DNA of 64,000 nt from Comamonas sp. B21-038 (GTDB lineage: Bacteria > Pseudomonadota > Gammaproteobacteria > Burkholderiales > Burkholderiaceae_C): positions 2,790,001 through 2,854,000 of the forward strand of contig NZ_CP092462.1 in the NCBI RefSeq assembly GCF_022387135.1, given 5' to 3'. Position numbers and translations under genes: made by a program. The number at the start of each line of letters is the position of its first letter. The stretch's first letter is position 1. Shown here in pieces: positions 53,201 to 59,943 of this stretch. The notes below the pieces were generated by a model that saw only the letters and a program-made list of their open reading frames with translations, was not told where the DNA came from and did not search any database.

Positions 53201-53416
53201 ATGTCCAATTTCATCTCCTTTGTCGTAGATCAGAGCAAAAAACCTCAGAAATCCGAAGAAGCAACTAGTGCAGCAAAGAGAGTTGAGGGGCCCGTATTCA
53301 TTGACCGTGATCGGATGGATCGTGCACTTGCAGGGCCATTCTTTACGTTGCCCGAAGGTCTCACGCCGGCTGAAATCGTTGCGCATTTCCGTAAGATGTC
53401 TCGCCTGCATAAATGA
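53201..53416 (+). CDS. Putative antitoxin of a RelE-like pair
   Basis: A 71-residue protein, start MSNFISFVVDQSKKPQ, with an AGGAGG ribosome site. A charged N-terminal half precedes a short helix-turn-helix-like end (LPEGLTPAEIVAHFRKMSRLHK). Its stop overlaps the next gene's start (ATGA). Gene order (small protein first, toxin-like second), the strong promoter and palindrome at the start site fit a type II toxin-antitoxin operon. No known antitoxin family is recognised. Confidence 0.55.
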   Translation: MSNFISFVVDQSKKPQKSEEATSAAKRVEGPVFIDRDRMDRALAGPFFTLPEGLTPAEIVAHFRKMSRLHK

Positions 53417-53826
53417 GCTATACGGTCAAGTACTCAATTCAATTTCTAAAGGACTTCGATCATTTCCCAGAAGATCAAGTTCTAAAAATTGCTAAATTCG
53501 CCTCTGTTTTTCAGCAGCACGGACTGGCTGATCAGACAAAGTTCGAAGGAAGGGTGTCCCCTTCATGGATGAACCTCCCCACCAATCATCCAGACTACCA
53601 ATACACGCTTTCGAGACACCTGTGGCACTACCACATTGGAATTCCGCAATATTCTGGAATGCAACAATGGAATAGAACTTCTGATTGGGTGCTCCATTTC
53701 CAATGGCCGCAGCGTGGGCCCACTGTCTGGTTGGTAGACGTATATGCCCACCACACCAGCAGCGGAGCGTTTTATCTTCCTCCGCCAACTGCGCTTGCAG
53801 ATCAAGAAGAAACAGATCCCAGCTAA
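53413..53826 (+). CDS. Putative RelE/ParE-like toxin
   Basis: A 137-residue protein. The N terminus MSYTVKYSIQFLKDFDHFPE has the strand-helix pattern of RelE/ParE toxins (V-x-Y-S-x-x-F-x-K-D). The rest is Trp- and His-rich (SRHLWHYHIGIPQYSG, WPQRGPTVWLVDVYAHH), with the final strands typical of the fold. It is longer than most RelE toxins. The assignment rests on layout and N-terminal pattern. Ends before a terminator. Confidence 0.5.
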   Translation: MSYTVKYSIQFLKDFDHFPEDQVLKIAKFASVFQQHGLADQTKFEGRVSPSWMNLPTNHPDYQYTLSRHLWHYHIGIPQYSGMQQWNRTSDWVLHFQWPQRGPTVWLVDVYAHHTSSGAFYLPPPTALADQEETDPS

Positions 53827-53832
53827 CCCTCA

Positions 53833-53858
53833 AGCCACCTCCGGGTGGCTTTTCTTTT
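53833..53858 (+). terminator. Terminator after the toxin-like gene
   Basis: AGCCACC (53833-53839), loop TCCG, GGTGGCT (53844-53850), followed by TTTCTTTT. Confidence 0.9.
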
Positions 53859-54003
53859 GCCTTGTAGCTAGCGAACTCCTGCAACACCTCATAAGTTAGC
53901 AGCTCCTGCAGCGAAGGCTAGCTAAGCCGAAGTTGGCCAAACCCCACAACACCTTACGCGTCCATAAGCGCAGACTGAAGGCTCCTGAACTATGGAGATC
54001 GAC

Positions 54004-54204
54004 ATGAGCTTTCGCACGCGATTTTTGATACAACGCATCGACACGCTGTTCCTGGAGGGCCGCTTGGCTGAGCCGATTGAGCTGGGCACATGTGAAGGGC
54101 AAGTACGCCAGTGGGAATTTGAGAAGATGAAGAATTTGGCCTGGCAACGCTATCCTCATCTGGCGCCCCTCTTCACACGCCCTCCTTTGACGCCATGGGC
54201 CTAA
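54004..54204 (+). CDS. Small uncharacterised phage protein
   Basis: A 66-residue basic helical protein, MSFRTRFLIQRIDTLFLEGR. GGAG precedes the ATG by 4-7 bases. It has its own terminator (54216-54238) and is on the plus strand, against the late genes. No family recognised. Confidence 0.5.
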   Translation: MSFRTRFLIQRIDTLFLEGRLAEPIELGTCEGQVRQWEFEKMKNLAWQRYPHLAPLFTRPPLTPWA

Positions 54205-54532
54205 ACCCCTCCCCCAACCGCCTCCGGGCGGTTTTTTTGCCTAGGCCTGATACCACGCCTTCCAGTCGAAGGCGAAGTGCAGCAGCGGCTACGCCTTTCA
54301 ACATTGGCTAGTTTGGCCTGCGCCAAGCAATGCCTACGGCTGCTACATCGGTCATATGGCGTGCCCAATAAAAAAGGCCCACGCCAATGCGTGAGCCCAT
54401 GAAAAAGGCCCGCCGAAGCGAGCCTGTGCGTTTAAAAGCTGAACAAAAATCAGACGCTGCGCACTGTGTAAATTACCAGCTTGTCACAATATGTATCACC
54501 GCCTAGGATGAACGATTTCAACAGGAGAGCAT
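54205..54532. other. Gap containing terminators of both strands
   Basis: This 328-base gap has no gene. It holds the plus-strand terminator at 54216-54239 and two minus-strand hairpins: 54376-54397 (A-run 54369-54375) and 54407-54424 (A-run 54402-54406), each stem with one mismatch. The minus-strand pair would stop late transcription entering the island. Nothing else seen. Confidence 0.6.
54216..54239 (+). terminator. Terminator after the small gene
   Basis: AACCGCC (54216-54222), loop TCCG, GGCGGTT (54227-54233), followed by T residues. Confidence 0.9.
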
Positions 54533-54838
54533 GTGGCACATTTCATCGTGACATTTAGGATTGAGAGCAACTCTAGCTATCAAAGCCGCTACGAGTCGTT
54601 TATGAAAAAGGCATATGAACTAGCTGGAGGCTCTCCAAAGACCTGGGAAGAGACTACTTCGTTTTTGTCTTTTCAAGCTACTGGCTCAGCTGACTCGATA
54701 CGAGACAGTCTCTACCTAGGGAGCGAATTCAATGCGATCTGGGACATGATGGTGGTGATTGATCTTGATGCCCGAAAGAAAGCAACAAAGGGAGACGTTA
54801 AGTATTTGAGCACTCTGACCAGCAATTTAGGCTTCTGA
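54533..54838 (+). CDS. Small protein with Cas2/VapD-like ferredoxin-fold pattern
   Basis: A 101-residue protein. Start is a GTG at 54533, with an AGGAG ribosome site. It reads AHFIVTFRIESNSSYQSRY, then ETTSFLSFQAT, and ends with DMMVVIDLDARKKATKGD; the alternating strand-helix-strand pattern and conserved D-x-x-V-V-I-D recall the Cas2/VapD ferredoxin fold. No Cas1 or CRISPR array is nearby, so a CRISPR role is unlikely. A nuclease or antitoxin-like role is possible; family uncertain. Confidence 0.5.
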   Translation: MAHFIVTFRIESNSSYQSRYESFMKKAYELAGGSPKTWEETTSFLSFQATGSADSIRDSLYLGSEFNAIWDMMVVIDLDARKKATKGDVKYLSTLTSNLGF

Positions 54839-55027
54839 GAGACCTGCGCGACGCTCAATCTCAGAAATTTGGCATTCAACGCTTCTGATTGCATCTTCAT
54901 TAAAGGCAATACATTGATTGATGCTCGCGAGATTTTTTTCAGCCTCCGCTTTGCGCAATGCCAACTCTCGCAACTTGCCCTCATGAGAGAGCACCGTTTC
55001 TACTAGGACACGGTATTCATTTCGCAT
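54827..55027 (-). CDS. Small coiled-coil phage protein
   Basis: A 66-residue protein, almost one charged helix (LRELALRKAEAEKNLASINQ ... CQISEIERRAGL). The ribosome site AGGTG precedes the ATG at 55027. It follows the tail chaperone frame by about 200 bases on the same strand and overlaps the converging gene by 12 bases. Confidence 0.5.
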   Translation of the reverse strand: MRNEYRVLVETVLSHEGKLRELALRKAEAEKNLASINQCIAFNEDAIRSVECQISEIERRAGLSEA

Positions 55028-55047
55028 TTGTACACCTAAGGTAAAAA

Positions 55048-55230
55048 ATGATTGGCGCAGTCATTGCTGTCATCGTTCTTCTTCTCATAGTCGGGGCTAG
55101 TCTGTACGACAAAGAGGAGCTGAAGCGCTTACAGGTCCTAAAGAACAGGAGGCGCTTCGGCGGCAAGAGACTACCGCCAGCGGAACTGCAAGAACTCGAC
55201 AAACTGCAGCGGAAGTATTGGTGGTATTAA
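55048..55230 (+). CDS. Small membrane protein
   Basis: A 60-residue protein with one membrane segment at the N terminus (MIGAVIAVIVLLLIVGASLY) and a charged, basic C-terminal tail ending KLQRKYWWY. AAGG precedes the ATG. It ends one base before the tail chaperone extension stop, on the opposite strand. It could be a lysogeny-expressed membrane protein, for example superinfection exclusion. Support is limited to the amphipathic pattern and ribosome site. Confidence 0.45.
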   Translation: MIGAVIAVIVLLLIVGASLYDKEELKRLQVLKNRRRFGGKRLPPAELQELDKLQRKYWWY

Positions 55231-55575
55231 CTAGCTTCTGCGCGCAGTTTCCTTCGGTGCGAACTCACGCAGTGTCGCTAGTGCCTCGGCCTCGATGACC
55301 ATCAAGTACTCGTGCAGTTCATCCCAGGCCTCCCCAGTGGCCTTGCGGTCCATCAGTGGATAGATGGCCTCCCATCGAACACCCAGTGGCACCCCGCCCA
55401 TAGCTGGGTAGACCCATCGGGTGCCAATCATCATTGCGATGTCCAGCGCGGCTTCGTTGTCGGGCCAGACTTCGATGATCTCGGGCTCTGGGTAGTCCTC
55501 TAGCTCGAACCCTGCAGCTTGAGCCTCTGCCTCTGTGACAGGAGGCTCAAACAGGGATCGAGCTATCTGCTTTAG
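55231..55575 (-). CDS. Tail assembly chaperone extension (GT-like) reached by -1 frameshift
   Basis: This frame has no ATG near its start: it enters directly from the tail assembly chaperone through the slippery site at 55575-55581. It reads LKQIARSLFEPPVTEAE at its start, then IEVWPDNEAALDIAMMIGTR and continues to a TAG at 55231. The product would be 137 residues of the chaperone plus 114 of extension (251 total). In lambda the G/GT pair similarly supplies a bit of long form that binds the tape measure and helps tail assembly. Confidence 0.8.
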   Translation of the reverse strand, partial: LKQIARSLFEPPVTEAEAQAAGFELEDYPEPEIIEVWPDNEAALDIAMMIGTRWVYPAMGGVPLGVRWEAIYPLMDRKATGEAWDELHEYLMVIEAEALATLREFAPKETARRS

Positions 55576-55985
55576 TTTCCCAGTTGGCCGGTGAACAGAG
55601 CTGCGTCGTACTTACCCAGCACCTTGGCCAGCGAACCGCCGCACTGGTCTTCCAGCACGATCAGGCTGTCAACGCTGAACTCGTCTTCTAGGTTCCAGCC
55701 CGCAACGGCGCCGGCCACGATCTCGGCCGCTTGCCGCATGCCGTCCTTCACCAAGTCCTCGAACGAGAATTCAGCCTTCTCGGCCGGCTGCTCGACGCCG
55801 TCTGCGGTCTTGCGGTGTGCATCACGGATTGCGGCCCACTCGCTCTTTTTCTGAGCCTTGGCAGTGAACACCACATCGAACTCGTCGCCATCGAGGTTCT
55901 TCACGGTCACGGTCAGTGGGAAGGTCGGCGACTTGCCGGCCATCAGTTTCAGGCTGGTCACAGGTACAGTTTTTTGCTTTGCCAT
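55572..55985 (-). CDS. Phage tail assembly chaperone (G-like)
   Basis: A 137-residue protein, start MAKQKTVPVTSLKLMAGK, beta-rich at the N terminus and acidic/helical in the C-terminal half (EDLVKDGMRQAAEIVAGAV). Tail assembly chaperones follow the tail tube gene and hold the tape measure during polymerisation. The stop is preceded by the slippery heptamer. Downstream the tape measure is not adjacent but 8 kb away. Confidence 0.8.
   Translation of the reverse strand: MAKQKTVPVTSLKLMAGKSPTFPLTVTVKNLDGDEFDVVFTAKAQKKSEWAAIRDAHRKTADGVEQPAEKAEFSFEDLVKDGMRQAAEIVAGAVAGWNLEDEFSVDSLIVLEDQCGGSLAKVLGKYDAALFTGQLGN
55575..55581 (-). other. Programmed -1 ribosomal frameshift site
   Basis: On the minus strand the end of the chaperone reads CTG GGA AAC TAA. 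GGGAAAC (plus 55581 down to 55575) is a canonical X-XXY-YYZ slippery heptamer and lies directly before the stop. Slipping back one base continues as CTA AAG CAG into the extension frame. Lambda uses GGGAAAG in the same position. Confidence 0.88.
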
Positions 55986-56091
55986 AGTCTTGTCTTTCAG
56001 CGGGAGAAGTTAAGCCCGTGCGCAACCGCCCGCCCCGCTGAAGGAGCGAAGCGGCTGCGTCGGTGCAATGGTTGTGGACGGAATGCCCGGA

Positions 56092-56739
56092 TTACGCTGG
56101 GTAGCGCGTGGACTTGTTCTGAGCGTTGAAGGTGCCCTTGACCACGACGGCTTGGCCTTCGGTCAGGGTTTCTTCTTCGTTGAACGACACCTTGGCGGGG
56201 ATCAGTGACAGAGCGCCGGTCTTTGCACGCTGACGCACCACGGTGTCAGCGTTGGTGTCGGACAGCATGCGCAGCGCTTCGTAAGCAGGCGAGCCGATCA
56301 TGTCGGCGTCCATGTCAAAGGTACGCTGCACCGCGTTGAAGCCGTCGTTCAGAACGATTTCGTTGTCCGACTCGATGAACTTCACGTTCACGGTCTTGGC
56401 ATCGCCGCCGCTGGTGGCGTGGTTCATGGTGCGGTCCAGGTCCACCCAGGTGCTGACCTTGCGCGCCGAGCCTGCGCCCTGACCAGGCGTGAAGAATTCG
56501 GTGTTCGTGGTGTCGCAGCGTTCCAGAGTGTAGCTGTCAGCCGTCACACCCTTGACGCGGAAAGCACGGAAGTTCATGCGACCCCAGGCCGAGAGGATCA
56601 GCGCGATGTCGCCATTGGCAAAGCCGTGGCCGACAGAGCTGACAACAGCTTCTGCTGCGTTGGAGATGCCGCTGATCGTTTTCGAGGTGGAGAGCGCGGT
56701 GGCAACGGAGGTAATAGTACCTGTGGGAGTACGGGCCAT
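56092..56739 (-). CDS. Phage major tail tube protein
   Basis: A 215-residue protein with a beta-rich pattern typical of siphophage tail tube proteins: MARTPTGTITSVATALSTSK, then SVGHGFANGDIALILSAWG and KVSTWVDLDRTMNH. It lies between the terminator protein and the tail chaperone, the normal place. The start at 56739 is used because upstream codons (from 56778) overlap a terminator hairpin. Confidence 0.82.
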   Translation of the reverse strand: MARTPTGTITSVATALSTSKTISGISNAAEAVVSSVGHGFANGDIALILSAWGRMNFRAFRVKGVTADSYTLERCDTTNTEFFTPGQGAGSARKVSTWVDLDRTMNHATSGGDAKTVNVKFIESDNEIVLNDGFNAVQRTFDMDADMIGSPAYEALRMLSDTNADTVVRQRAKTGALSLIPAKVSFNEEETLTEGQAVVVKGTFNAQNKSTRYPA

Positions 56740-56757
56740 TTTGAGCCTTTCAGAAAT

Positions 56758-56832
56758 GAAAAAAGCCGCTCGGCACATGCTTTGCGGCTAGGTTTCGCCC
56801 TCATCGGGCACAAAAAAACCACCTCACGGTGG
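56758..56832 (-). terminator. Two intrinsic terminators before the tail tube gene
   Basis: First hairpin AGCCGC (56764-56769) with GCGGCT (56784-56789) and A-run 56758-56763. Second CCACC (56819-56823) with GGTGG (56828-56832) and A-run 56812-56818. On the minus strand both end in U-runs. They separate the tail terminator gene from the tail tube gene in the direction of late transcription. Confidence 0.85.
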
Positions 56833-56854
56833 CATTAGGTTTTGGCGAAGCGCC

Positions 56855-57256
56855 CTATGACGGGTACGCCTCCCAGAAGATGGAAACAGGGACGGTCCAG
56901 CGGCCCTCATCGGGCGTTCCGGAGGAAACGGTAGGCGTCTTGTTCAGTTCGATGCGAAAGCCCGGGCCCTGAATGATCTGAGCAGGCTTGAAGTGCTGCT
57001 TGAGCTGGTCGGCCATAGCATCAGTCACCTGTCGGCCCTTCCCTTCCGGGTAGCGCAGCGTGATCTGCAAGATGCCTCGCTCTTCCGTCAGCGTCCCCTC
57101 TATGCCCAGGTCCACCGGACTATTCACCAGGTGATAGCAGGCTTGGTATGGGCCTTCAGGCGGCTTAAATGGCACGTTCTCGAAGGCCGTAGGCAGCACG
57201 CCCGGCATGGCGAGCAGCTTTCCTTCAAGCAGTGCTTTGATTTGTGAGAGGGTCAT
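56855..57256 (-). CDS. Phage tail terminator protein (DUF4128-like)
   Basis: A 133-residue protein, MTLSQIKALLEGKLLAMPG then RIELNKTPTVSSGTPDEGRW. The size, strand pattern and place between the gp10-like neck protein and the tail tube match tail terminator proteins, which cap the tube at its head end. It overlaps the preceding gene's stop by 4 bases. Confidence 0.75.
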   Translation of the reverse strand: MTLSQIKALLEGKLLAMPGVLPTAFENVPFKPPEGPYQACYHLVNSPVDLGIEGTLTEERGILQITLRYPEGKGRQVTDAMADQLKQHFKPAQIIQGPGFRIELNKTPTVSSGTPDEGRWTVPVSIFWEAYPS

Positions 57257-57810
57257 TTGACAGATTCCACTGCGCGCTTCACTGCTTTGGCGAAGTCTTG
57301 AACGGTCAGACGCACCATGCCACCGGGCGCTTGTTTAGAGTGCCCGTACTCCAATTTCTTGGCATACGGCAAATTGTTCGTAAGAAAGATCGTCTGCCCA
57401 GGCTTGAAGCCTTCCAGCACGACCTTTGCACGGCCCAATGCATCGCTACGAGGCTCGCTGTCCACGGACTCATTCATTGAACCCAGCCCGACCTGCCAGT
57501 TGGACTTGAAACGCCCACCTGTGTAGTTCTGCCCTGCCTTGAGCTTGTAGTTCTCTTTGAGCTTCTTTTTACCCATGCGCGCGACCTTCTTTTCACCTTT
57601 TGCAAGATCGGCATTGATTGCGCCAACCCACAGGTTGTGCGTCTCACGCGCATACATGACGCTCTTGTTGGCCTTCCACAGGTCAGGATTGCCAACAGGA
57701 GACTTCTCAATCATGTTTGACTGCAACTCGATAGCGGTTCGGCGAGCAACTTCCTCGCACTTTTCGCCGGCCTGCAGACAGACCTTCGCAAGATCATCAG
57801 AAAAACTCAT
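57253..57810 (-). CDS. Phage neck / HK97 gp10-like tail completion protein
   Basis: A 185-residue protein with basic central helices (GKKKLKENYKLKAG) and a beta C terminus; the KLEYGHSKQAPGGMV segment is typical of the HK97 gp10 family, which closes the head-tail interface. It overlaps both the preceding connector gene and the following gene by 4 bases. Confidence 0.78.
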   Translation of the reverse strand: MSFSDDLAKVCLQAGEKCEEVARRTAIELQSNMIEKSPVGNPDLWKANKSVMYARETHNLWVGAINADLAKGEKKVARMGKKKLKENYKLKAGQNYTGGRFKSNWQVGLGSMNESVDSEPRSDALGRAKVVLEGFKPGQTIFLTNNLPYAKKLEYGHSKQAPGGMVRLTVQDFAKAVKRAVESVK

Positions 57811-58172
57811 GAGGCCCTCACTATGCAGTCGTGCAGGACGATGACGCCGGCTGGCTTCAGCGGCCTATTTCGGACCACCTGCACGACTTCTGAGGCCACA
57901 GTCAGCACATCACCCGCATCAGGTTCAAACGCGGCATCTGGAGCGATCAAGGCACGGCGGTCGCCGATCCTGACCAACTCCCCGTCGATCTGCCGGTTGT
58001 CGAACTCCAGCAGCGCGACCGTGCATGGTGACTGCAGCTCCACAGGATCGGTCGGGCCCGTTTCTGGGTCATAGCCACCAGGCGTAGAGCGAGAGATCGC
58101 CCCTGCTTGGCCGAAGCGATCCAACAGCCGCTTGGCAGTCGCAGCTGGGCGGGTGTAGTCAAACTTGGCCAT
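57807..58172 (-). CDS. Phage head-tail joining protein
   Basis: A 121-residue protein starting MAKFDYTRPAATAKRLLDRFG. A helical start is followed by beta-strands (DRRALIAPDAAFEPDAGDVL, VLTVASEVVQVVRNRPL), fitting the stopper/head-tail joining family. The start at 58172 is 1 base after the previous stop. The upstream in-frame ATG at 58196 lies inside the neighbouring gene. Confidence 0.7.
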   Translation of the reverse strand: MAKFDYTRPAATAKRLLDRFGQAGAISRSTPGGYDPETGPTDPVELQSPCTVALLEFDNRQIDGELVRIGDRRALIAPDAAFEPDAGDVLTVASEVVQVVRNRPLKPAGVIVLHDCIVRAS

Positions 58173-58173
58173 A

Positions 58174-58452
58174 TCAGTACCCTTGATAAATCCCACAGTT
58201 GGCGCACATATGGCCGTCAGGCGTCAGGTAGAAAAGCTGGTTGCCACAGTTGCACTCCCTCACCATCTGGCCTTCGGCTGGCGAAAACTCAAACTTCCAC
58301 CGACCTTTGTGCGCCTTGCAGGAGGGACACTCCAGTTGAGTTGTGCCCGTTGGAGCGACTGCTGTCCACTCGTGGCCACAGCCTAAGCAAAAGGCCTGCC
58401 CTGCGCCGTGCTGAACGGCAGGTATGGGGCGGTTGAATGGAATGACAGCCAT
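58174..58452 (-). CDS. Small zinc-ribbon phage protein
   Basis: A 92-residue protein with three zinc-ribbon knuckles: CLGCGHEW, CPSCKAHKGRW and CNCG/CANCG at the end. Eight cysteines suggest two zinc sites. It is one of three small zinc proteins in the head module. Its exact role is not known; a role in capsid assembly, regulation or lysogenic conversion are all open. Confidence 0.7.
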   Translation of the reverse strand: MAVIPFNRPIPAVQHGAGQAFCLGCGHEWTAVAPTGTTQLECPSCKAHKGRWKFEFSPAEGQMVRECNCGNQLFYLTPDGHMCANCGIYQGY

Positions 58453-58869
58453 CTAGGCCCTCACAAACTTGACCTGCCCCACTCCACCAGTCGTCATGCC
58501 GCGCATCAAGGCATCAATCACGCCGAAGCGCTTCTGACCGCCGTTTGCAGGCTGTGCGTACTTGGTAGTGATCGGCCCCACCGATTCTTCGGTGACAGCC
58601 TGGGCGTCCACATCGGAGAACAGCGAGCCATCAGCTGCCCGTAGCGCGGCTTCACATGTGGCGTGCTTTACGGTATCGGCAACGGGGTCCAGGAACTCAG
58701 GCCGGATGCTGTACATGCTCACGACATACTGCGTGCCGCGACGCAGAGCAATCTCTTGCTTGGCCTCATCAGCCGGCCAGTCGTAGCCCATGCGCTCCAT
58801 GTAGCTCTTCGCTTCTGCCAGGGACACTAGGCTGTCATAGCCTGCCAAAGGAGCGGTAATCATCGGCAT
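58453..58869 (-). CDS. Phage head-tail connector, DnaT-like (gp6-type)
   Basis: A 138-residue protein with an N-terminal DSLVSLAEAKSYMERMGYDW and a C-terminal QANPANGG-type region (KYAQPANGGQKRFGVIDA). Such DnaT-like phage proteins are found right after the capsid in the place of head-tail adaptor gp6. It sits first of the connector cluster, after the plus-strand cassette. Confidence 0.75.
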   Translation of the reverse strand: MPMITAPLAGYDSLVSLAEAKSYMERMGYDWPADEAKQEIALRRGTQYVVSMYSIRPEFLDPVADTVKHATCEAALRAADGSLFSDVDAQAVTEESVGPITTKYAQPANGGQKRFGVIDALMRGMTTGGVGQVKFVRA

Positions 58870-58897
58870 AAAGTAAGCTCCGATCTAAGGAGAAAAT

Positions 58898-59287
58898 ATG
58901 TGCGACATTGCAAAAATCCATCGCGGCGTTGTCAGCCTAGCGCTAACAGCAGCCGGCATGGCATCCCTCGCGTTCGGAAGCTATTGGTTGTTCGAAGCGA
59001 ATACAAGCGCTGGATTAGCCGGTCTAGGCGCAGGACTGGTGCTTCTGTTCGGTGCGACGATTGATCAGTTTGAGATGCTCAAGGGCCTTGGCGTGGAAGC
59101 GAAGACTCGAATAGATCAAAAGGTTAATGAAGCGGAAAAGATCCTCGCTCAGATGAAGAGTCTCGCGGCATCCACTGCTAGCAGTCTCATAGAGTTCATG
59201 TTGCTGAAAGCAACCGACCTACCGGAGGAGGTGCTCAGTACAGAGTTGCGAGCGCGTACGATAAAGTGCAAAGAACAAAAGAAATGA
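58898..59287 (+). CDS. Membrane protein of a plus-strand two-gene cassette
   Basis: A 129-residue protein with an AAGGAG ribosome site. Two hydrophobic segments lie at about residues 10-32 and 37-55 (GLAGLGAGLVLLFGATIDQF), followed by a charged coiled-coil tail (KVNEAEKILAQMKSLAAST). The stop overlaps the next start (ATGA). No family recognised. Position opposite to the late genes suggests expression from the prophage, possibly a superinfection or defence function. Confidence 0.6.
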   Translation: MCDIAKIHRGVVSLALTAAGMASLAFGSYWLFEANTSAGLAGLGAGLVLLFGATIDQFEMLKGLGVEAKTRIDQKVNEAEKILAQMKSLAASTASSLIEFMLLKATDLPEEVLSTELRARTIKCKEQKK

Positions 59288-59709
59288 TGGCTGCGACTGG
59301 AAGTAGCCAAGATGCTATGCGCACAGCAATGACTCCTTGGCTCATCAATACAGCACACGCCCTATATGGGCACTTAGCGAACCCAATTCATGCAGCGCTC
59401 CGTATCCGCTGCGTAGAATTGAAAAATGCAGCAGGGTCAAAAGAATCGATTGAAGCAAGAATTAACAGCATCAATGATTTTCTCCATGGAGACAGGAAAA
59501 CTTTGCGAGAGCAAACTTTTTCAGATCTCACCCTGCTTATCGAAGGCCTGAGCAACGCGCCAGAACTTGATGAAAAAAGCCGAGTCAACGTCGCCAAGTT
59601 AGTCAAGGTTTCGCTTAGTGAACTCGCCTATCTCAACGAAGAGCTGGCATTCAAGAATAGGTATTACTGGGAAAATCTCCCGCAGCTGACTGTGGAATTG
59701 GACAGCTAA
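59284..59709 (+). CDS. Partner protein of the plus-strand cassette
   Basis: A 141-residue soluble protein, helical and charged (ALYGHLANPIHAALRIRCVE ... DELAFKNRYYWENLPQL near the end, read across helices). It is translationally coupled to the membrane protein (ATG at 59284; a GTG at 59266 is an alternative). I know no homologue. The two are probably a functional unit. Confidence 0.6.
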   Translation: MMAATGSSQDAMRTAMTPWLINTAHALYGHLANPIHAALRIRCVELKNAAGSKESIEARINSINDFLHGDRKTLREQTFSDLTLLIEGLSNAPELDEKSRVNVAKLVKVSLSELAYLNEELAFKNRYYWENLPQLTVELDS

Positions 59710-59716
59710 CGACTCG

Positions 59717-59905
59717 TCACTCCTGCGCCGGGGCAGGCTTTCGGCCACGCTTTGCAGCGGATTGCTCGCCCTCAGCCTCGGTGGATTGTTCCTGCGCCGG
59801 AGCAGGCTTGAACTGAGCGTCGATGATCTTGAAGCCCTGAGCGCGCAGTTCGGCCTTGCGTTCAGGCGACACAGGATGCTTCTCGTATGCGATCTTTTCG
59901 GTCAT
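59717..59905 (-). CDS. Small phage protein with PAPAQE repeats
   Basis: A 62-residue protein: MTEKIAYEKHPVSPERKAEL, a short FKIIDAQFKPAPAQE and a second, C-terminal KPAPAQE. It has a GGAGAAACC ribosome site and lies between the capsid terminator and the cassette. Possibly a head decoration or completion protein; function unknown. Confidence 0.55.
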   Translation of the reverse strand: MTEKIAYEKHPVSPERKAELRAQGFKIIDAQFKPAPAQEQSTEAEGEQSAAKRGRKPAPAQE

Positions 59906-59910
59906 GGTTT

Positions 59911-59940
59911 CTCCAAAGAGAAAGGGGCCGAAGCCCCCTT
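59911..59940 (-). terminator. Terminator after the major capsid gene
   Basis: GGGGC (59924-59928), loop CGAA, GCCCC (59933-59937); on the minus strand the stem has a UUCG-type loop and is followed by TTTCTCTTT. It lies 4 bases after the capsid stop. Confidence 0.8.
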
Positions 59941-59943
59941 CAA

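Noticed and set aside
53896..54159. Minus-strand frame opposite the small gene at 54004
   Set aside because: No ribosome site and the plus-strand gene has both a ribosome site and a terminator.
54533..54838. A Cas2 gene of a CRISPR system
   Set aside because: No Cas1, no array, no other cas gene; only the fold pattern is similar.
55017..55202. Minus-strand frame opposite the small membrane protein
   Set aside because: Basic/Leu/Ser-rich shadow of the plus-strand frame; no ribosome site.
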